Shown one piece after another: positions 42,971-52,486 of a stretch of DNA of 64,000 nt (the first letter of the stretch is position 1; each line of letters starts with the position of its first letter). Source of the DNA: Verticiella alkaliphila (GTDB lineage: Bacteria > Pseudomonadota > Gammaproteobacteria > Burkholderiales > Burkholderiaceae_B). The position numbers were made by a program, and so were the translations under genes. The notes beneath the pieces are model-generated. The model ran no database searches. It saw only the letters and a list, made by a program, of their open reading frames with translations, and was not told where the DNA came from. The DNA lies in assembly GCF_018904615.1 (NCBI RefSeq), contig NZ_JADCNH010000014.1, forward strand, positions 38,142 to 102,141. The letters run 5' to 3'.

Positions 42971-43007
42971 ATAACCTCGAAGTTATGGTGAATGGCTGAT
43001 TATTCAC
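42971..43007. promoter_or_regulatory. Two inverted repeats in the LysR/sulfatase gap
   Basis: ATAAC-N6-GTTAT (42971-42986) and GTGAAT-N8-ATTCAC (42988-43007) are two perfect inverted repeats lying next to each other just upstream of the LysR gene and before the sulfatase start. LysR proteins often bind one recognition and one activation site in such gaps. The assignment is positional. Confidence 0.5.
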
Positions 43008-43067
43008 TTTTCGCACATGGTACCTGTCATGGAGAATCGCCCTTCGTACTGCGGAGACTCCATCGTC

Positions 43068-44641
43068 ATGTCACGGCCCAATTTCCTGGTCTTCATCACG
43101 GATCAACAGCGCGCCGACCACCTCGGCGCCTACGGCAACACCACGGTGCATTCCCCTCACCTGGATGCATTGGCCGCACGGGCCTGGGTGGGCGAGCGCT
43201 GCTATGTCGCCTCCCCCATCTGCATGCCCAACCGCGCCTCCCTGCTCACAGGACGGCTGCCATCGGTGCATGGCGCCAGACACAATGGCATCCCGCTGCC
43301 CTTGCGCGAGACCACCTTCGTGTCACGGTTGGCCGATGCCGGGTATCGCACAGCCCTGATCGGCAAGTCGCATCTGCAGAACATGAGTGGCTTCCCGCCC
43401 AGCTGGCCACGCCCGCAGGACGCGCCGACTGAAGGCGAGGCGCGCACACCCGAACCTGGCCGCTTCGACCAGGAATGGGGGCCTGCCTGGCGCGAGCGGG
43501 CAGACCACGACATGACGCTACCGTTCTATGGGTTCCAAGACGTTCGGCTGGTGATCGATCATGGCGATACCGCAGGCGGTCACTATCGGCGCTGGCTGGA
43601 GCAGGAACACCCGGAAGTCGCCGCCGTCACGGGACAGGCGCATGCCATTCCGACACCGGACTTCGCCCTGAGTGAGGCCCGGCAGGCATGGCGTACCCGC
43701 GTGCCCGAGGCGCTGTCGACCACGAGCTGGATCGGACAGGAGACCTGTGCCCACCTGTCGCGCTATGCGCAGGGCGACGCCCCCTTCTTCCTGCAATGTT
43801 CGTTTCCGGATCCGCACCATCCCTTCACCCCGCCCGGGCGCTACTGGGACATGTTCCGTCCCGAGGACATGACGCTGCCAGCGTCTTACGGCGCAGCCCA
43901 CGACGGCCCGATGCCTCACCTTGGGTGGATGCATGCGCAGCGGGACGCCGGCCGTGCCGTCAAGCACACGCCGGCGATGTTTGCCGCGACCGAGCGCGAG
44001 GTGCGCGAGCGCTCGCGCTGAACTATGGCTCGATTGCACACATCGACGACACGATTGGCAAGGTGCTCGCTCACCTGGAGACGCTCGGTCTCGCCGAGAA
44101 CACGGTGGTGATCTTCACCAGCGATCACGGTGACTTTTTCGGGGATCATCAGCTTCTTTGGAAGGGCCCGTTCCACTACCAGGGCCTCACCCGCGTGCCG
44201 CTCATCTGGGCCGATCCGGGCGCGCGGCCCGGGCGCAGCCCCGCGCTGTGCTCGACCATCGACCTGGCGCCGAGCATCTTGGCCAGGGCCGGCTGCAAGC
44301 CGCCCAACGGCATGCAGGGGCAATCACTGCTCGATGCGATGGCCGGCCGCCGTGAGGCAGTGCGCGACGCAGTATTGATCGAAGAGGAGAACCAGCGCGT
44401 GCTGTTCGACTTCCCCTACCGCACCCGCATGCGCACGCTGCAGACGCACCGTTACCGCCTGAGCGTGTACGAAGGCACCGAGTGGGCTGAGCTGTATGAC
44501 CTCGAGTCCGACCCCGGTGAACTGCACAACCGCTGGGAAGACAGCGCCTACCGCAGCGTACGGGAAGCCCTGATGCACACCCTGCTCAAGACCATGATCT
44601 CGCATGCGGACACCAGCCCCAATCCCACGGCGCTCGCCTGA
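43068..44641 (+). pseudogene. Sulfatase-family hydrolase, one frame break
   Basis: The first frame from ATG 43068 (GGAG at 43053-43056) gives the alkaline-phosphatase-superfamily N terminus: PNFLVFITDQQRADHLGAYG with the metal Asp, and CMPNRASLLTGRLP where Cys is the expected formylglycine precursor. At 44003-44017 (GCGCGAGCGCTCGCG) the frame breaks: it stops at 44021, but one extra base restores VREALALNYGSIAHIDD and TSDHGDFFGDHQL, which carry the remaining metal ligands, to the stop at 44641. The joined length is about 525 residues, normal for the family. Possible substrates are sulfate, phosphonate or phosphate esters. Confidence 0.8.
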
Positions 44642-44683
44642 TCCGCGCTTTCATACGTACACGACAAATCCAGGAGACACCCT

Positions 44684-45652
44684 ATGTCGAACCGCATCTT
44701 CCGCTGCCTCGCCGTCTGTGCGGCGTTGGCCGCCCCATTCGCACCTGCCACCGCCGCCACGTACCCTGACAAGCCTGTGCGAATCGTGGTGAATTTCCCC
44801 GCTGGCGGACCACTGGACGTGGTGGCACGTCTGCTCGCCAAGCAGGCAGGGGACAAGCTCGGCGGCACGGTGGTCGTCGACAACCGCGCGGGGGCGTCGG
44901 GCAACATCGGCGCCGAATCGGTCGCGCGCGCCGCGCCAGACGGCTACACGTTGCTCATGACCCTGGATACGTTGGTGACGGTCAATCCGTCGGCCTTCCG
45001 GCAGATGACGTTCGATCCCGCCACCGATCTCGTCCCGATCGGTCTGGCCGGCGAGTTCACGCAGGTGCTGGTCACCCACCCCTCTTTGCAGACGCCGGAC
45101 TATGCGGCCTTCGTGACACGCGCCAAGGCGGAAGATTTGTCCTACGCCTCGGCCGGTGTCGGCTCGCCGGGGCACCTGCCCTACGAACTGCTGAAGGAAA
45201 AGGCAGGTATCCAAGGCACGCACGTCGCCTACCGCGGCAACGCACCGGCGCTCATCGACCTGGTTGGCGGGCAAGTGCCGGTGGGGTTTCTGGCGCTGCC
45301 GACCGCCCTGTCGTTCATCGAGTCGGGCAAGCTCGTCCCGCTGCTCGTCCCTGGCCAGACGCGCCAACCGTTGCTTCCCAACGTGCCGAGCGCCGCTGAG
45401 GTCGGCCTGAAAGACTTCGACGTCGGGTTCGCGTTCGTTCTGATGACGCCCAAGGGTACGCCCGAGTCCGTGCGGTCGACCTGGGAGAAGATCCTGGCGG
45501 ACACCTTCGCGGATGCGTCGGTGCGCACCACCCTGGTCCCGCTGGCGATCACGCCGGTGTCCACGGATGCGGCGCGCGCCACGACCTGGCTGAAGACAGC
45601 TGCGGACCGGTGGCACACTGTGATCGAACGCGGCAACATCCGCCTCGATTGA
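44684..45652 (+). CDS. Bug-family tripartite tricarboxylate transporter receptor
   Basis: A 322-residue periplasmic solute receptor with a signal peptide (about 1-24, ending ATAATYP) and the Bug signatures YPDKPVRIVVNFPAGGPLDVVAR, interrupted as usual by strand breaks, then DNRAGASGNIGAE and PDGYTLLM. Bug proteins bind carboxylates or other small polar molecules for TctAB permeases; no permease genes are adjacent. It follows the sulfatase by 42 bp and is probably co-transcribed, suggesting uptake of a compound related to the sulfatase product or substrate. Confidence 0.92.
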   Translation: MSNRIFRCLAVCAALAAPFAPATAATYPDKPVRIVVNFPAGGPLDVVARLLAKQAGDKLGGTVVVDNRAGASGNIGAESVARAAPDGYTLLMTLDTLVTVNPSAFRQMTFDPATDLVPIGLAGEFTQVLVTHPSLQTPDYAAFVTRAKAEDLSYASAGVGSPGHLPYELLKEKAGIQGTHVAYRGNAPALIDLVGGQVPVGFLALPTALSFIESGKLVPLLVPGQTRQPLLPNVPSAAEVGLKDFDVGFAFVLMTPKGTPESVRSTWEKILADTFADASVRTTLVPLAITPVSTDAARATTWLKTAADRWHTVIERGNIRLD

Positions 45653-45699
45653 CGGCGTGGCAAGGGCGGCACATCGCCGCCCCTCGCCACACGAACGCC

Positions 45700-45729
45700 A
45701 GGCCGTCTGCTATTTGGAGACGGCCTTTC
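45700..45729. terminator. Terminator between Bug gene and purU
   Basis: AGGCCGTCT (45700-45708) pairs with AGACGGCCT (45718-45726) around a 9-nt loop, followed by a short T-stretch (TTTC). It sits between convergent genes. Confidence 0.65.
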
Positions 45730-45737
45730 GCCGCGTG

Positions 45738-46592
45738 TCAGCGGAACACCACCGTGCGGTGCCCGTTCTGCATCACGCGATGCTCGACGTGGCTGCGCAC
45801 GGCGCGCGCGAGCACGCGCGATTCGATGTCGCTGCCCACCTGGGTCAGGTCGTCCGGCGTCATGGTGTGATCGACGTGGGCGATGTCCTGCTCGATGATC
45901 GGGCCTTCGTCCAGATCCGCCGTCACGTAGTGCGCGGTGGCGCCGATGATCTTCACGCCGCGTTCATGCGCCTGGTGGTACGGGCGCGCGCCCTTGAAGC
46001 TCGGCAGGAAGCTGTGGTGGATGTTGATGGCGCGCCCGGCCAGCGCGTGGCACATGTCCGTGGACAGGATCTGCATGTAGCGCGCGAGCACCACCAGGTC
46101 CACGTCGAGTTCGTCCACGAGCGCGAGCACCTGGCGCTCCTGCTCGGCCTTGGTGGCCGGCGTCACGGGCAGATGGTGGAAGGGGATGCCGTTGGAGGCC
46201 GCCATTTCGGCATAGTCCGGGTGGTTCGACACCACGGCCACGATCTCCACCGGCAGCTGGCCGCTGCGCGCGCGGAACAGCAGGTCGTTCAGGCAGTGGC
46301 CCTGCTTGCTGACCATGATCATGACGCGGGCGCGCTCGCTGGCGTCGTGGATCTGCCAATCCATGGCGAAATCCGCGCCGAGCGTCTCGAAGCGCTGGTT
46401 CAGGGCGCCCTGCCCGAGGCCTTCCGGCGCGGAGAAATGCACGCGCAGGAAGAAGCGGCCGCTGCCCGAATCGCCGAACTGCTGGGCGTCGAGGATGTTG
46501 CAGCCCAGATCGAACAGCACACCGGAGACGCGGTGCACGATGCCGGTGGTATCCGGGCAGGACAGGGTAAGGATGTAGTCTTGGCGGGCCAT
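45738..46592 (-). CDS. purU: Formyltetrahydrofolate deformylase PurU
   Basis: PurU hydrolyses 10-formyl-THF to formate and THF, balancing one-carbon pools. The 284 residues start with an ACT domain (YILTLSCPDTTGIVHRVSG) and continue with a formyltransferase-like domain bearing the catalytic INIHHSFLPSFKGARPY segment and the Asp in TADLDEGPII. It lies 7 bp after a flavoprotein gene on the same strand, so the two may be co-transcribed. Confidence 0.95.
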   Translation of the reverse strand: MARQDYILTLSCPDTTGIVHRVSGVLFDLGCNILDAQQFGDSGSGRFFLRVHFSAPEGLGQGALNQRFETLGADFAMDWQIHDASERARVMIMVSKQGHCLNDLLFRARSGQLPVEIVAVVSNHPDYAEMAASNGIPFHHLPVTPATKAEQERQVLALVDELDVDLVVLARYMQILSTDMCHALAGRAINIHHSFLPSFKGARPYHQAHERGVKIIGATAHYVTADLDEGPIIEQDIAHVDHTMTPDDLTQVGSDIESRVLARAVRSHVEHRVMQNGHRTVVFR

Positions 46593-46599
46593 GGCGGGA

Positions 46600-47808
46600 T
46601 CAGAGGAACGACTTCAAGGGGACGGCCGGATCGGCGAGTTGCTCGCGCGGCGGATTCTTGCCCTGCTCGAGGAGCTTGCGGGCGGCGATGTGATCGATGG
46701 GGGCGTTGATGGACTCGACGCAGACCAGATGCCCCTCGGCGAAGTGCAGCACGGAGAAGCTGCCGGGCTTGGCGCCGGGCCGCAGCACGCGCTCGGTGTC
46801 GGGCGGCGCGAGGCCGGCGATCTGCAGGCGCAGCGCGCCCTGGTCGGACCAGAACCACGGCAGCGCGCCATAAGGTGCCGGCTGGCCGAGCAGCACGCTG
46901 GCCAGGGTGCGCGCCTGGTCGTTCGCGTTCTGCACGGATTCCAGGCGCAGTGTCTTGCCCCAGCGCGCATACGGGAACGAGGTGCAGTCACCGATGGCGT
47001 AGATGGCCGGATCGGCGGTGCGCATGTGGTCATCGACCACCACGCCGTTGTCGCACGCAAGACCGGCCGCCTCGGCCAGGGCCGTCTCGGGTATGGCACC
47101 GATGCCGGCCACGAGCAGATCCACGGGGTGGCGCTCGCCCTGCACGGTGACAGCGCAGATGCGATGGCCGTCGCGCTCGAAGCCATCCACGGTCACGCCC
47201 AGGCGCACGGTGACGCCAGCCTCGCGCAGCGTCTCGGCGACATGGGCGGAGGCTTCCGGCGACACGGCACGCGCCAGGAGGCGGGGAGCCGCCTCGAACA
47301 CGGTCACGGGCTTGCCCAGATGGCCGGCCGTGGCCGCGATCTCCAGGCCGATGAAGCCGCCGCCCAGCACGGTGACGGAGGGCGCCGCGCCGAGCGCATC
47401 GCGCAGACGCAGCGCATCCGTGGTGTTGCGCAGGTAGACGAGGTTCTCGGTGTCTTCCGGTACGTCGGGCAGCTTGCGCGCCCGCGTGCCCGTGGCGAGC
47501 ACCAGCGCGTCGTAATCCAGCGTGGCGCCGGAGGCCAAGGTCACGCGGCGCGCGGCGCGGTCAATGGCCGTCACGGCGTCGCCCAGGCGCACGTCAATGC
47601 CGGCCTCCTGATAGACGGATTCGGCACGCAGCAACTGAGGTTCGGCCGCCGGATCCTTGATGAAGGTCTTGGACAGCGGAGGACGGTGATACGGCAGGCT
47701 GGATTCCTCGCACACGAGCGTGACCTTCCCGGCGAAACTGCCCTCGATGAGGCTCGCGCACAGCTGCGCGGCCGCATGACCGCCTCCGACGATAACCACC
47801 TTCTGCAT
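46600..47808 (-). CDS. FAD/NAD(P)-dependent ferredoxin-reductase-like oxidoreductase
   Basis: A 402-residue flavoprotein with an N-terminal FAD site (VVIVGGGHAAAQLC), the YHRPPLSKTFIKD segment of dioxygenase ferredoxin reductases, an NAD site (VTVLGGGFIGLEIA) and a second FAD motif (IYAIGDCTSF). A C-terminal reductase domain follows. Such enzymes pass electrons from NAD(P)H to rubredoxin or [2Fe-2S] ferredoxin for oxygenases. No ferredoxin or oxygenase gene is adjacent, and the downstream purU gives no functional hint. Confidence 0.92.
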   Translation of the reverse strand: MQKVVIVGGGHAAAQLCASLIEGSFAGKVTLVCEESSLPYHRPPLSKTFIKDPAAEPQLLRAESVYQEAGIDVRLGDAVTAIDRAARRVTLASGATLDYDALVLATGTRARKLPDVPEDTENLVYLRNTTDALRLRDALGAAPSVTVLGGGFIGLEIAATAGHLGKPVTVFEAAPRLLARAVSPEASAHVAETLREAGVTVRLGVTVDGFERDGHRICAVTVQGERHPVDLLVAGIGAIPETALAEAAGLACDNGVVVDDHMRTADPAIYAIGDCTSFPYARWGKTLRLESVQNANDQARTLASVLLGQPAPYGALPWFWSDQGALRLQIAGLAPPDTERVLRPGAKPGSFSVLHFAEGHLVCVESINAPIDHIAARKLLEQGKNPPREQLADPAVPLKSFL

Positions 47809-48102
47809 CCGACTCTCCAGGTTCTAGCGGGCGCGCAGCGCGGGCGCGGCCCGCGCACGCCGGCGGCCGTGTCATCGAGGCACGGCCAAACACACGGCGG
47901 CAAGGCAATCGAGCAGTATAAAGGCTGGCCGGGCCAGCCGCGCTGCCGGCCGAGCCACGCAGGCGCCAGTCGCGCGCTGCAGACGTCCCGGACGCTCGTC
48001 AGCCGCGCCGTTGGCGAATGCGCGTTGCCGCCCCGTTTTGCTCTACCATCACGAAAGCCATTCCTGCGGGGTGCCCTGCCCCGTCAGACCGCCGGAGGCC
48101 CC

Positions 48103-49631
48103 ATGCCTGATCCCCTCGTCATCGCCGCGCGGGCGACCGCGACATCGCTCTGCTGCCCGGCCTGGCGAATCGCCACGGCTGCATCACCGGGGCCACCGGC
48201 ACCGGCAAGACCGTGACGCTGCAGGTGATGGCCGAAGCCTTCTCCCGCATCGGCACCCCGGTGTTCCTGGTGGACGTCAAAGGCGACCTCTCCGGCATCA
48301 CCCAGGCTGGCTCCGCCAATCCCAAGCTGCAGGCACGCCTGGCGAGCCTCGGCCTGCCCGAGCCGGCCTGGGGCGCGAGCCCCGCCACCTTCTGGGACGT
48401 ACTGGGCGAGCAAGGCCATCCGGTGCGCGCCACCGTGTCCGACATGGGCCCGTTGCTGCTCGCGCGCATGCTGGGCCTGAACGATACGCAGCAGGGCGTG
48501 CTCTCGCTGGTGTTCCGGGTCGCCGACGAGAACGGCTGGCTGCTGCTGGACCTGAAGGATCTGCGCGCCATGCTGCACTACGTGTCGCAGAACGCCGCGG
48601 CGCTGCGCACGACGCACGGCAACGTGTCGGCGGCATCGGTGGGCGCCATCCAGCGTGGTCTGCTCGCGCTGCAGGACCAGGGCGCCGACCGCTTCTTCGG
48701 CGAGCCCATGCTCGACGTCGACGATCTCATGCAGACGCGCGACGGGCGCGGCGTGGTGAACATCCTCGCTGCGGACAAGCTCATGGCCACGCCCCGGCTC
48801 TATGGCGTCTTCCTGCTGTGGCTGCTGGCCGAGCTCTTCGAGCGCCTGCCGGAAGTGGGCGACCCGCCGCAGCCCAAGCTCGTCTTCTTCTTCGACGAGG
48901 CCCACCTTCTCTTCAAGGATGCGCCGCCCGCGCTGCTCGAGAAGATCGAGCAGGTCGTGCGCCTCATCCGCTCCAAGGGCGTGGGCGTCATCTTCGTCAC
49001 GCAGAATCCCCTGGACATTCCCGACACCGTGCTCGGGCAACTGGGCAACCGCGTGCAACACGCGCTACGCGCGTTCACGCCGCGCGACCAGAAGGCCGTA
49101 CGCACGGCGGCGCAGACGCTGCGGCCCAATCCCGGCCTGGATCTGGAGGCGGCGATCACGGAGCTGGGCGTGGGCGAGGCCCTCGTATCCCTGCTGGACG
49201 AAAAAGGCCGGCCAAGCGTGACCGAACGCGCCTTCATCGCACCGCCCGGCAGTCGCATCGGCCCGGCGACGCCCGACGAACGTGCGCAGGTGCGCGCGGA
49301 TTCGGTGGTCGGCAGCGTCTACGACCTCGCGGTGGACCGCGAATCGGCCTACGAGATCCTGCAGCGGCGCGCGGCCGACGAGAGCCCGCCGCCTGCAGCC
49401 GGCAAGCCAATGCCCTCCGGAAGCCCCGCCCCCGCCCCGAATCCACCCAGTCCGGCAGGCACCGCAGACGGTGGCTGGATGGGCGGGCTGAGCGACCTGC
49501 TCTTCGGCTCCACCGGCCCGCGTGGCGGCAAGCGCGACGGCATCGTGCAGACGGTGGCCAAGAGCACCGCACGCTCGCTGAGCACCCAGATCGCCCGCGG
49601 CATCCTGGGTTCGCTCACCCGCAAGCGCTGA
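48103..49631 (+). pseudogene. HerA/YjgR-type (DUF853) ATPase, frame break just after the start
   Basis: The coding body encodes a DUF853/HerA-like ATPase with Walker [19 protein letters not shown], Walker [11 protein letters not shown], and a C-terminal [18 protein letters not shown] typical of YjgR. The genuine start is ATG 48103, since GGAGG at 48094-48098 precedes it and PDPLVIA matches the family. A frame shift in the GCCGCGCGGG tract (about 48124-48133) separates it from the rest. The joined length is about 509 residues. YjgR-type proteins are cytosolic ATPases of unknown role. Confidence 0.8.
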
Positions 49632-49642
49632 GCGCGGCCACC

Positions 49643-50353
49643 TCAGGCCGGCGTGGGCAGCGACGAGCCGCCGCACACGGCGATATCCTGGCCCGTGATG
49701 GGCGCAGCCGCCGGCGACAGCAGGAACGCCACCAGGGCCGCGATTTCCGCCGGCTCGATCAGCCGCCCCATCGGTGGCAGGCGCGGCAGGCTCGCCGCCC
49801 GGGCCGGATCGGCCAGCATGCCGGTGCGCGTGGCCGCGGGCGACACGACGTTGACCGTGACGCCGTGCGGCGCCAGCTCGGCCGCCCAGCTGCGTGACAA
49901 CGCGATCAGCGCCGCCTTGGTGGCCGCGTACTGACTGCGGCCCGGCATGCCTTGCGACACGCGGCTGCCGACCAGCACCGCTCGGCCGTGGCCGCGCTCG
50001 GCCATCGCCGGCAGCCAGGCATTGGCCAGGCGCTCGGCGGCCGCCACGTGCAGACGCCACATGAGTTCGCCGCCACGTGCATCCAGCGCGCCCAGGGCAC
50101 CGACCCGCAGCACCCCGGCCGCATGCACGAAGGCATCCGGCACCCCGATCACCTGCGCCGCCGCGTCGATGCTGGCGGCGTCGGTCAGATCGACCGGCCG
50201 ATGCGAGAAGCCGGCATGCGCCAGCGTGGGCGGCGCCACGTCCAGCCCGGTCACGCGCCAGCCGTCGCCCAGCAGCCGCTCGGCGATGGCCCGCCCGATG
50301 CCGGCGCTCGCGCCGGTGACGACGGCAACGCCGGGCACGGGCTCAGTCGACAC
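49643..50353 (-). CDS. Short-chain dehydrogenase/reductase
   Basis: A 236-residue classical SDR with the cofactor motif TGASAGIGRAIA, the HAAGV strand, catalytic Ser in GSRVSQG and the YAATK Tyr/Lys pair, ending in GQDIAVCGGSS. It would reduce or oxidise an alcohol/ketone using NAD(P). Its start overlaps the Bug receptor end by 11 nt, placing it last in a DapA-like, Bug, SDR operon read leftwards, presumably for catabolism of a sugar acid or similar compound. The substrate is unknown. Confidence 0.9.
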   Translation of the reverse strand: MSTEPVPGVAVVTGASAGIGRAIAERLLGDGWRVTGLDVAPPTLAHAGFSHRPVDLTDAASIDAAAQVIGVPDAFVHAAGVLRVGALGALDARGGELMWRLHVAAAERLANAWLPAMAERGHGRAVLVGSRVSQGMPGRSQYAATKAALIALSRSWAAELAPHGVTVNVVSPAATRTGMLADPARAASLPRLPPMGRLIEPAEIAALVAFLLSPAAAPITGQDIAVCGGSSLPTPA

Positions 50354-51308
50354 GAATGTTGCCCTCGGTGATGATCTTCTGCGAGATCCCCATGTCCTGC
50401 TTCTGGAAGGCCTTGAAGTCGTCCACGCTGCCCGGCGTCATGAGCAGACCCTGCGCCTGCAGCGTGGTCGCCATGTCACCCTTCAATGCCGTGTTGACCG
50501 CCCCGTTGAGCTTCTCGACGATCTCGGGCGCGAGCCCTTTCGGACCCCACAGCCCGTACCAGCTGTAGAACTCATACCCGGGCACGGTCTCGGCCACCGT
50601 CGGCACATCCGGCAGCGTCGGCACGCGGTCCTTGGACGTCACGGCCACGATGCGCAGCATGCCACTCTGGTGATACGACATCGCGCCCAGGATCGGATCA
50701 ATGAAACCGTCGATGCGCCCGCCCACCAGATCCTGGAAGGCCGGGGCCGTGCCCTTGTACGGAATGATGAGGTAGTCCAGCTTGCCCGCGCGCTTGAGCA
50801 GCTCGGTCGAGAGGTGGCCCGCTGAGCCGATCGAGCCCACGGCGAACGTGAGCTTGCCCGGGTTGGCCTGACCATATTTGATCAGCGAAGCCACGTCCTT
50901 GATCGGCAGATCCTTGTTGATCGACACCGAGAGCGGCGCCTTGGCCACCAGCGCCACGGGCGCGAAGTCGTTCTCGACGCTGTAAGGCGCGGTCTTCATC
51001 GTCATCGGCGCGGACGTGAAGGTCGACGCGCTGAACAGCAGGGTGTAGCCATCCGCGGCCGACTTGGCCACGGCATCGGCACCGATCATGCCATTGGCGC
51101 CTGGCCGATTCTCGACCATGACGTTCTGGCCGAGATCCTCGGAAAGCTTCTGCGCCAGCATGCGCCCCACCACGTCGAGCGTGCCGCCCGGCGGGAAGGG
51201 GATGATCATGCGGATGGGACGATCGGGATAGGTGGCCGCCAGCGTAGGTGCGGCAGCGACCAGGGCGCATGCCGCCACGGCAGCGCTCAGAAAGCGACGT
51301 TTGTTCAT
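50343..51308 (-). CDS. Bug-family tripartite tricarboxylate transporter receptor (second)
   Basis: A 321-residue periplasmic receptor with a signal peptide (about 1-24, AAAPTLAATYP) and Bug motifs IRMIIPFPPGGTLDVVGRM, ENRPGANGMIGAD and ADGYTLLFS. It lacks adjacent TctAB permease genes, as is usual for this expanded family. It lies 115 bp after the DapA-like gene and overlaps the SDR gene, so it probably captures the substrate or an intermediate of that small pathway. Confidence 0.92.
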   Translation of the reverse strand: MNKRRFLSAAVAACALVAAAPTLAATYPDRPIRMIIPFPPGGTLDVVGRMLAQKLSEDLGQNVMVENRPGANGMIGADAVAKSAADGYTLLFSASTFTSAPMTMKTAPYSVENDFAPVALVAKAPLSVSINKDLPIKDVASLIKYGQANPGKLTFAVGSIGSAGHLSTELLKRAGKLDYLIIPYKGTAPAFQDLVGGRIDGFIDPILGAMSYHQSGMLRIVAVTSKDRVPTLPDVPTVAETVPGYEFYSWYGLWGPKGLAPEIVEKLNGAVNTALKGDMATTLQAQGLLMTPGSVDDFKAFQKQDMGISQKIITEGNIRVD

Positions 51309-51423
51309 GCGAGTCTCCGGTTCTTCTTATGTGTCAGAAATGCGGTGCCGGCCCCAGCGTTCCTTCGTCCTGCGCGCGCCCCGGTCCCCGGGCCGGATGC
51401 CTGACCCGGGGCGCGTTCTGCGA

Positions 51424-52362
51424 TCAGCGGCGCAGCAGGCCGGCTTGCGCCACGGCGTCGCGCAAGGCTTGCATTTCTCGCTCGTTCGGCGCTTCCGTGG
51501 GCGGGCGCACCGTGTCCGAATCCAGCACGCCGGCGAGGTACATGCCGGTCTTCATGCGGGCGTGAGCTTCGCCCGTGGGCTCGCCGCCGCCATAGACGGC
51601 GTCCTTCAACGGCGTGATCACGGCCTGGATGGCCTGGGCCTGGCGCAGGTCGCCCGCCTTCACGGCATTCCACAGGTCGATGATGAGCTGCGGAATGAAC
51701 GTGGCAAAGCCCACCAGCGCGCCGTCCACGCCCTGCACCATCGAGGCAAGCAGGTACTCGTCGTGGCAGGTCAGGATGGCCTTGCTCGGATCCGCGTCAC
51801 GGATGGCCTGGATGTCACGCGCGTACTTGTTCATGTCGCGCTGACCCACCTTGAAAGCCTGCACGTAAGGCAGACGGGCCAGGTCAGCAAGCAGCTGCGA
51901 GCTGTAGGAGGCGCGCGTCCAGGCTGGGTAGACGTGGCAGACCAGATCGAGTTCGGGCGCGGCCTTGTGGATCGCCTCGAAGTAGGCCAGCGCGTGACCG
52001 GACGTGAAGCCAAAGCGCAGCCAGTGGTGGGGCGGCATGACGTCCAGCGCCTTGGCGCCGGCAGCCTGGGCAGCGCGGGCGTGTTCCGCGGCTTCGGCCA
52101 GACCTTCGCACACGATGGACGACACCACCGGCAGCGCGCCCTTGAGCTCGTCCGCGACGATGCGGGTGACTTCCGCACGCTCGGCGGGGGTCAGCGAGAA
52201 CACCTCGCCGGTATGGCCGTTGGTCATGACGGCCACGACACCGTCGTGCCCGGCGAGCCAAGTCGCCAGGCGACGCAAGGCCGGCTCGTCGATGCGGTGA
52301 TCCGGGGTGAAGGGGCAGGAAATGGCGGGGATGATTCCGCGATAATTGTCGATGCTCGGCAT
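51424..52362 (-). CDS. Dihydrodipicolinate synthase (DapA) family lyase
   Basis: A 312-residue class I aldolase/lyase of the DapA/NAL family. The Schiff-base lysine lies in AFKVGQRD, the conserved Tyr in CHVYPAW, and the substrate loop reads NGHTGEVFSLT, where lysine-synthesis DapA has GTTGE. A catabolic role (keto-acid aldolase or dehydratase) is therefore more likely than lysine synthesis. GGAGA eight bases upstream supports the ATG at 52362. It is first in the DapA-like, Bug, SDR set and diverges from a LysR gene. Confidence 0.88.
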   Translation of the reverse strand: MPSIDNYRGIIPAISCPFTPDHRIDEPALRRLATWLAGHDGVVAVMTNGHTGEVFSLTPAERAEVTRIVADELKGALPVVSSIVCEGLAEAAEHARAAQAAGAKALDVMPPHHWLRFGFTSGHALAYFEAIHKAAPELDLVCHVYPAWTRASYSSQLLADLARLPYVQAFKVGQRDMNKYARDIQAIRDADPSKAILTCHDEYLLASMVQGVDGALVGFATFIPQLIIDLWNAVKAGDLRQAQAIQAVITPLKDAVYGGGEPTGEAHARMKTGMYLAGVLDSDTVRPPTEAPNEREMQALRDAVAQAGLLRR

Positions 52363-52486
52363 GGTGATGTCTCCGTGGGGGTTGGCGGCGATGGGCCTCG
52401 CGCAGCCGTTGAACCGCATGATTCCCGCGCCGGCCCCGAGCGTCCAATACTCGATTCGCATACAACTATTCACGAGGAGCGCCGCC

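Noticed and set aside
43688..44016. Separate upstream start for the second half of the sulfatase
   Set aside because: The codons before about 44010 in this frame do not resemble sulfatases; the gene is better explained by one frame break.
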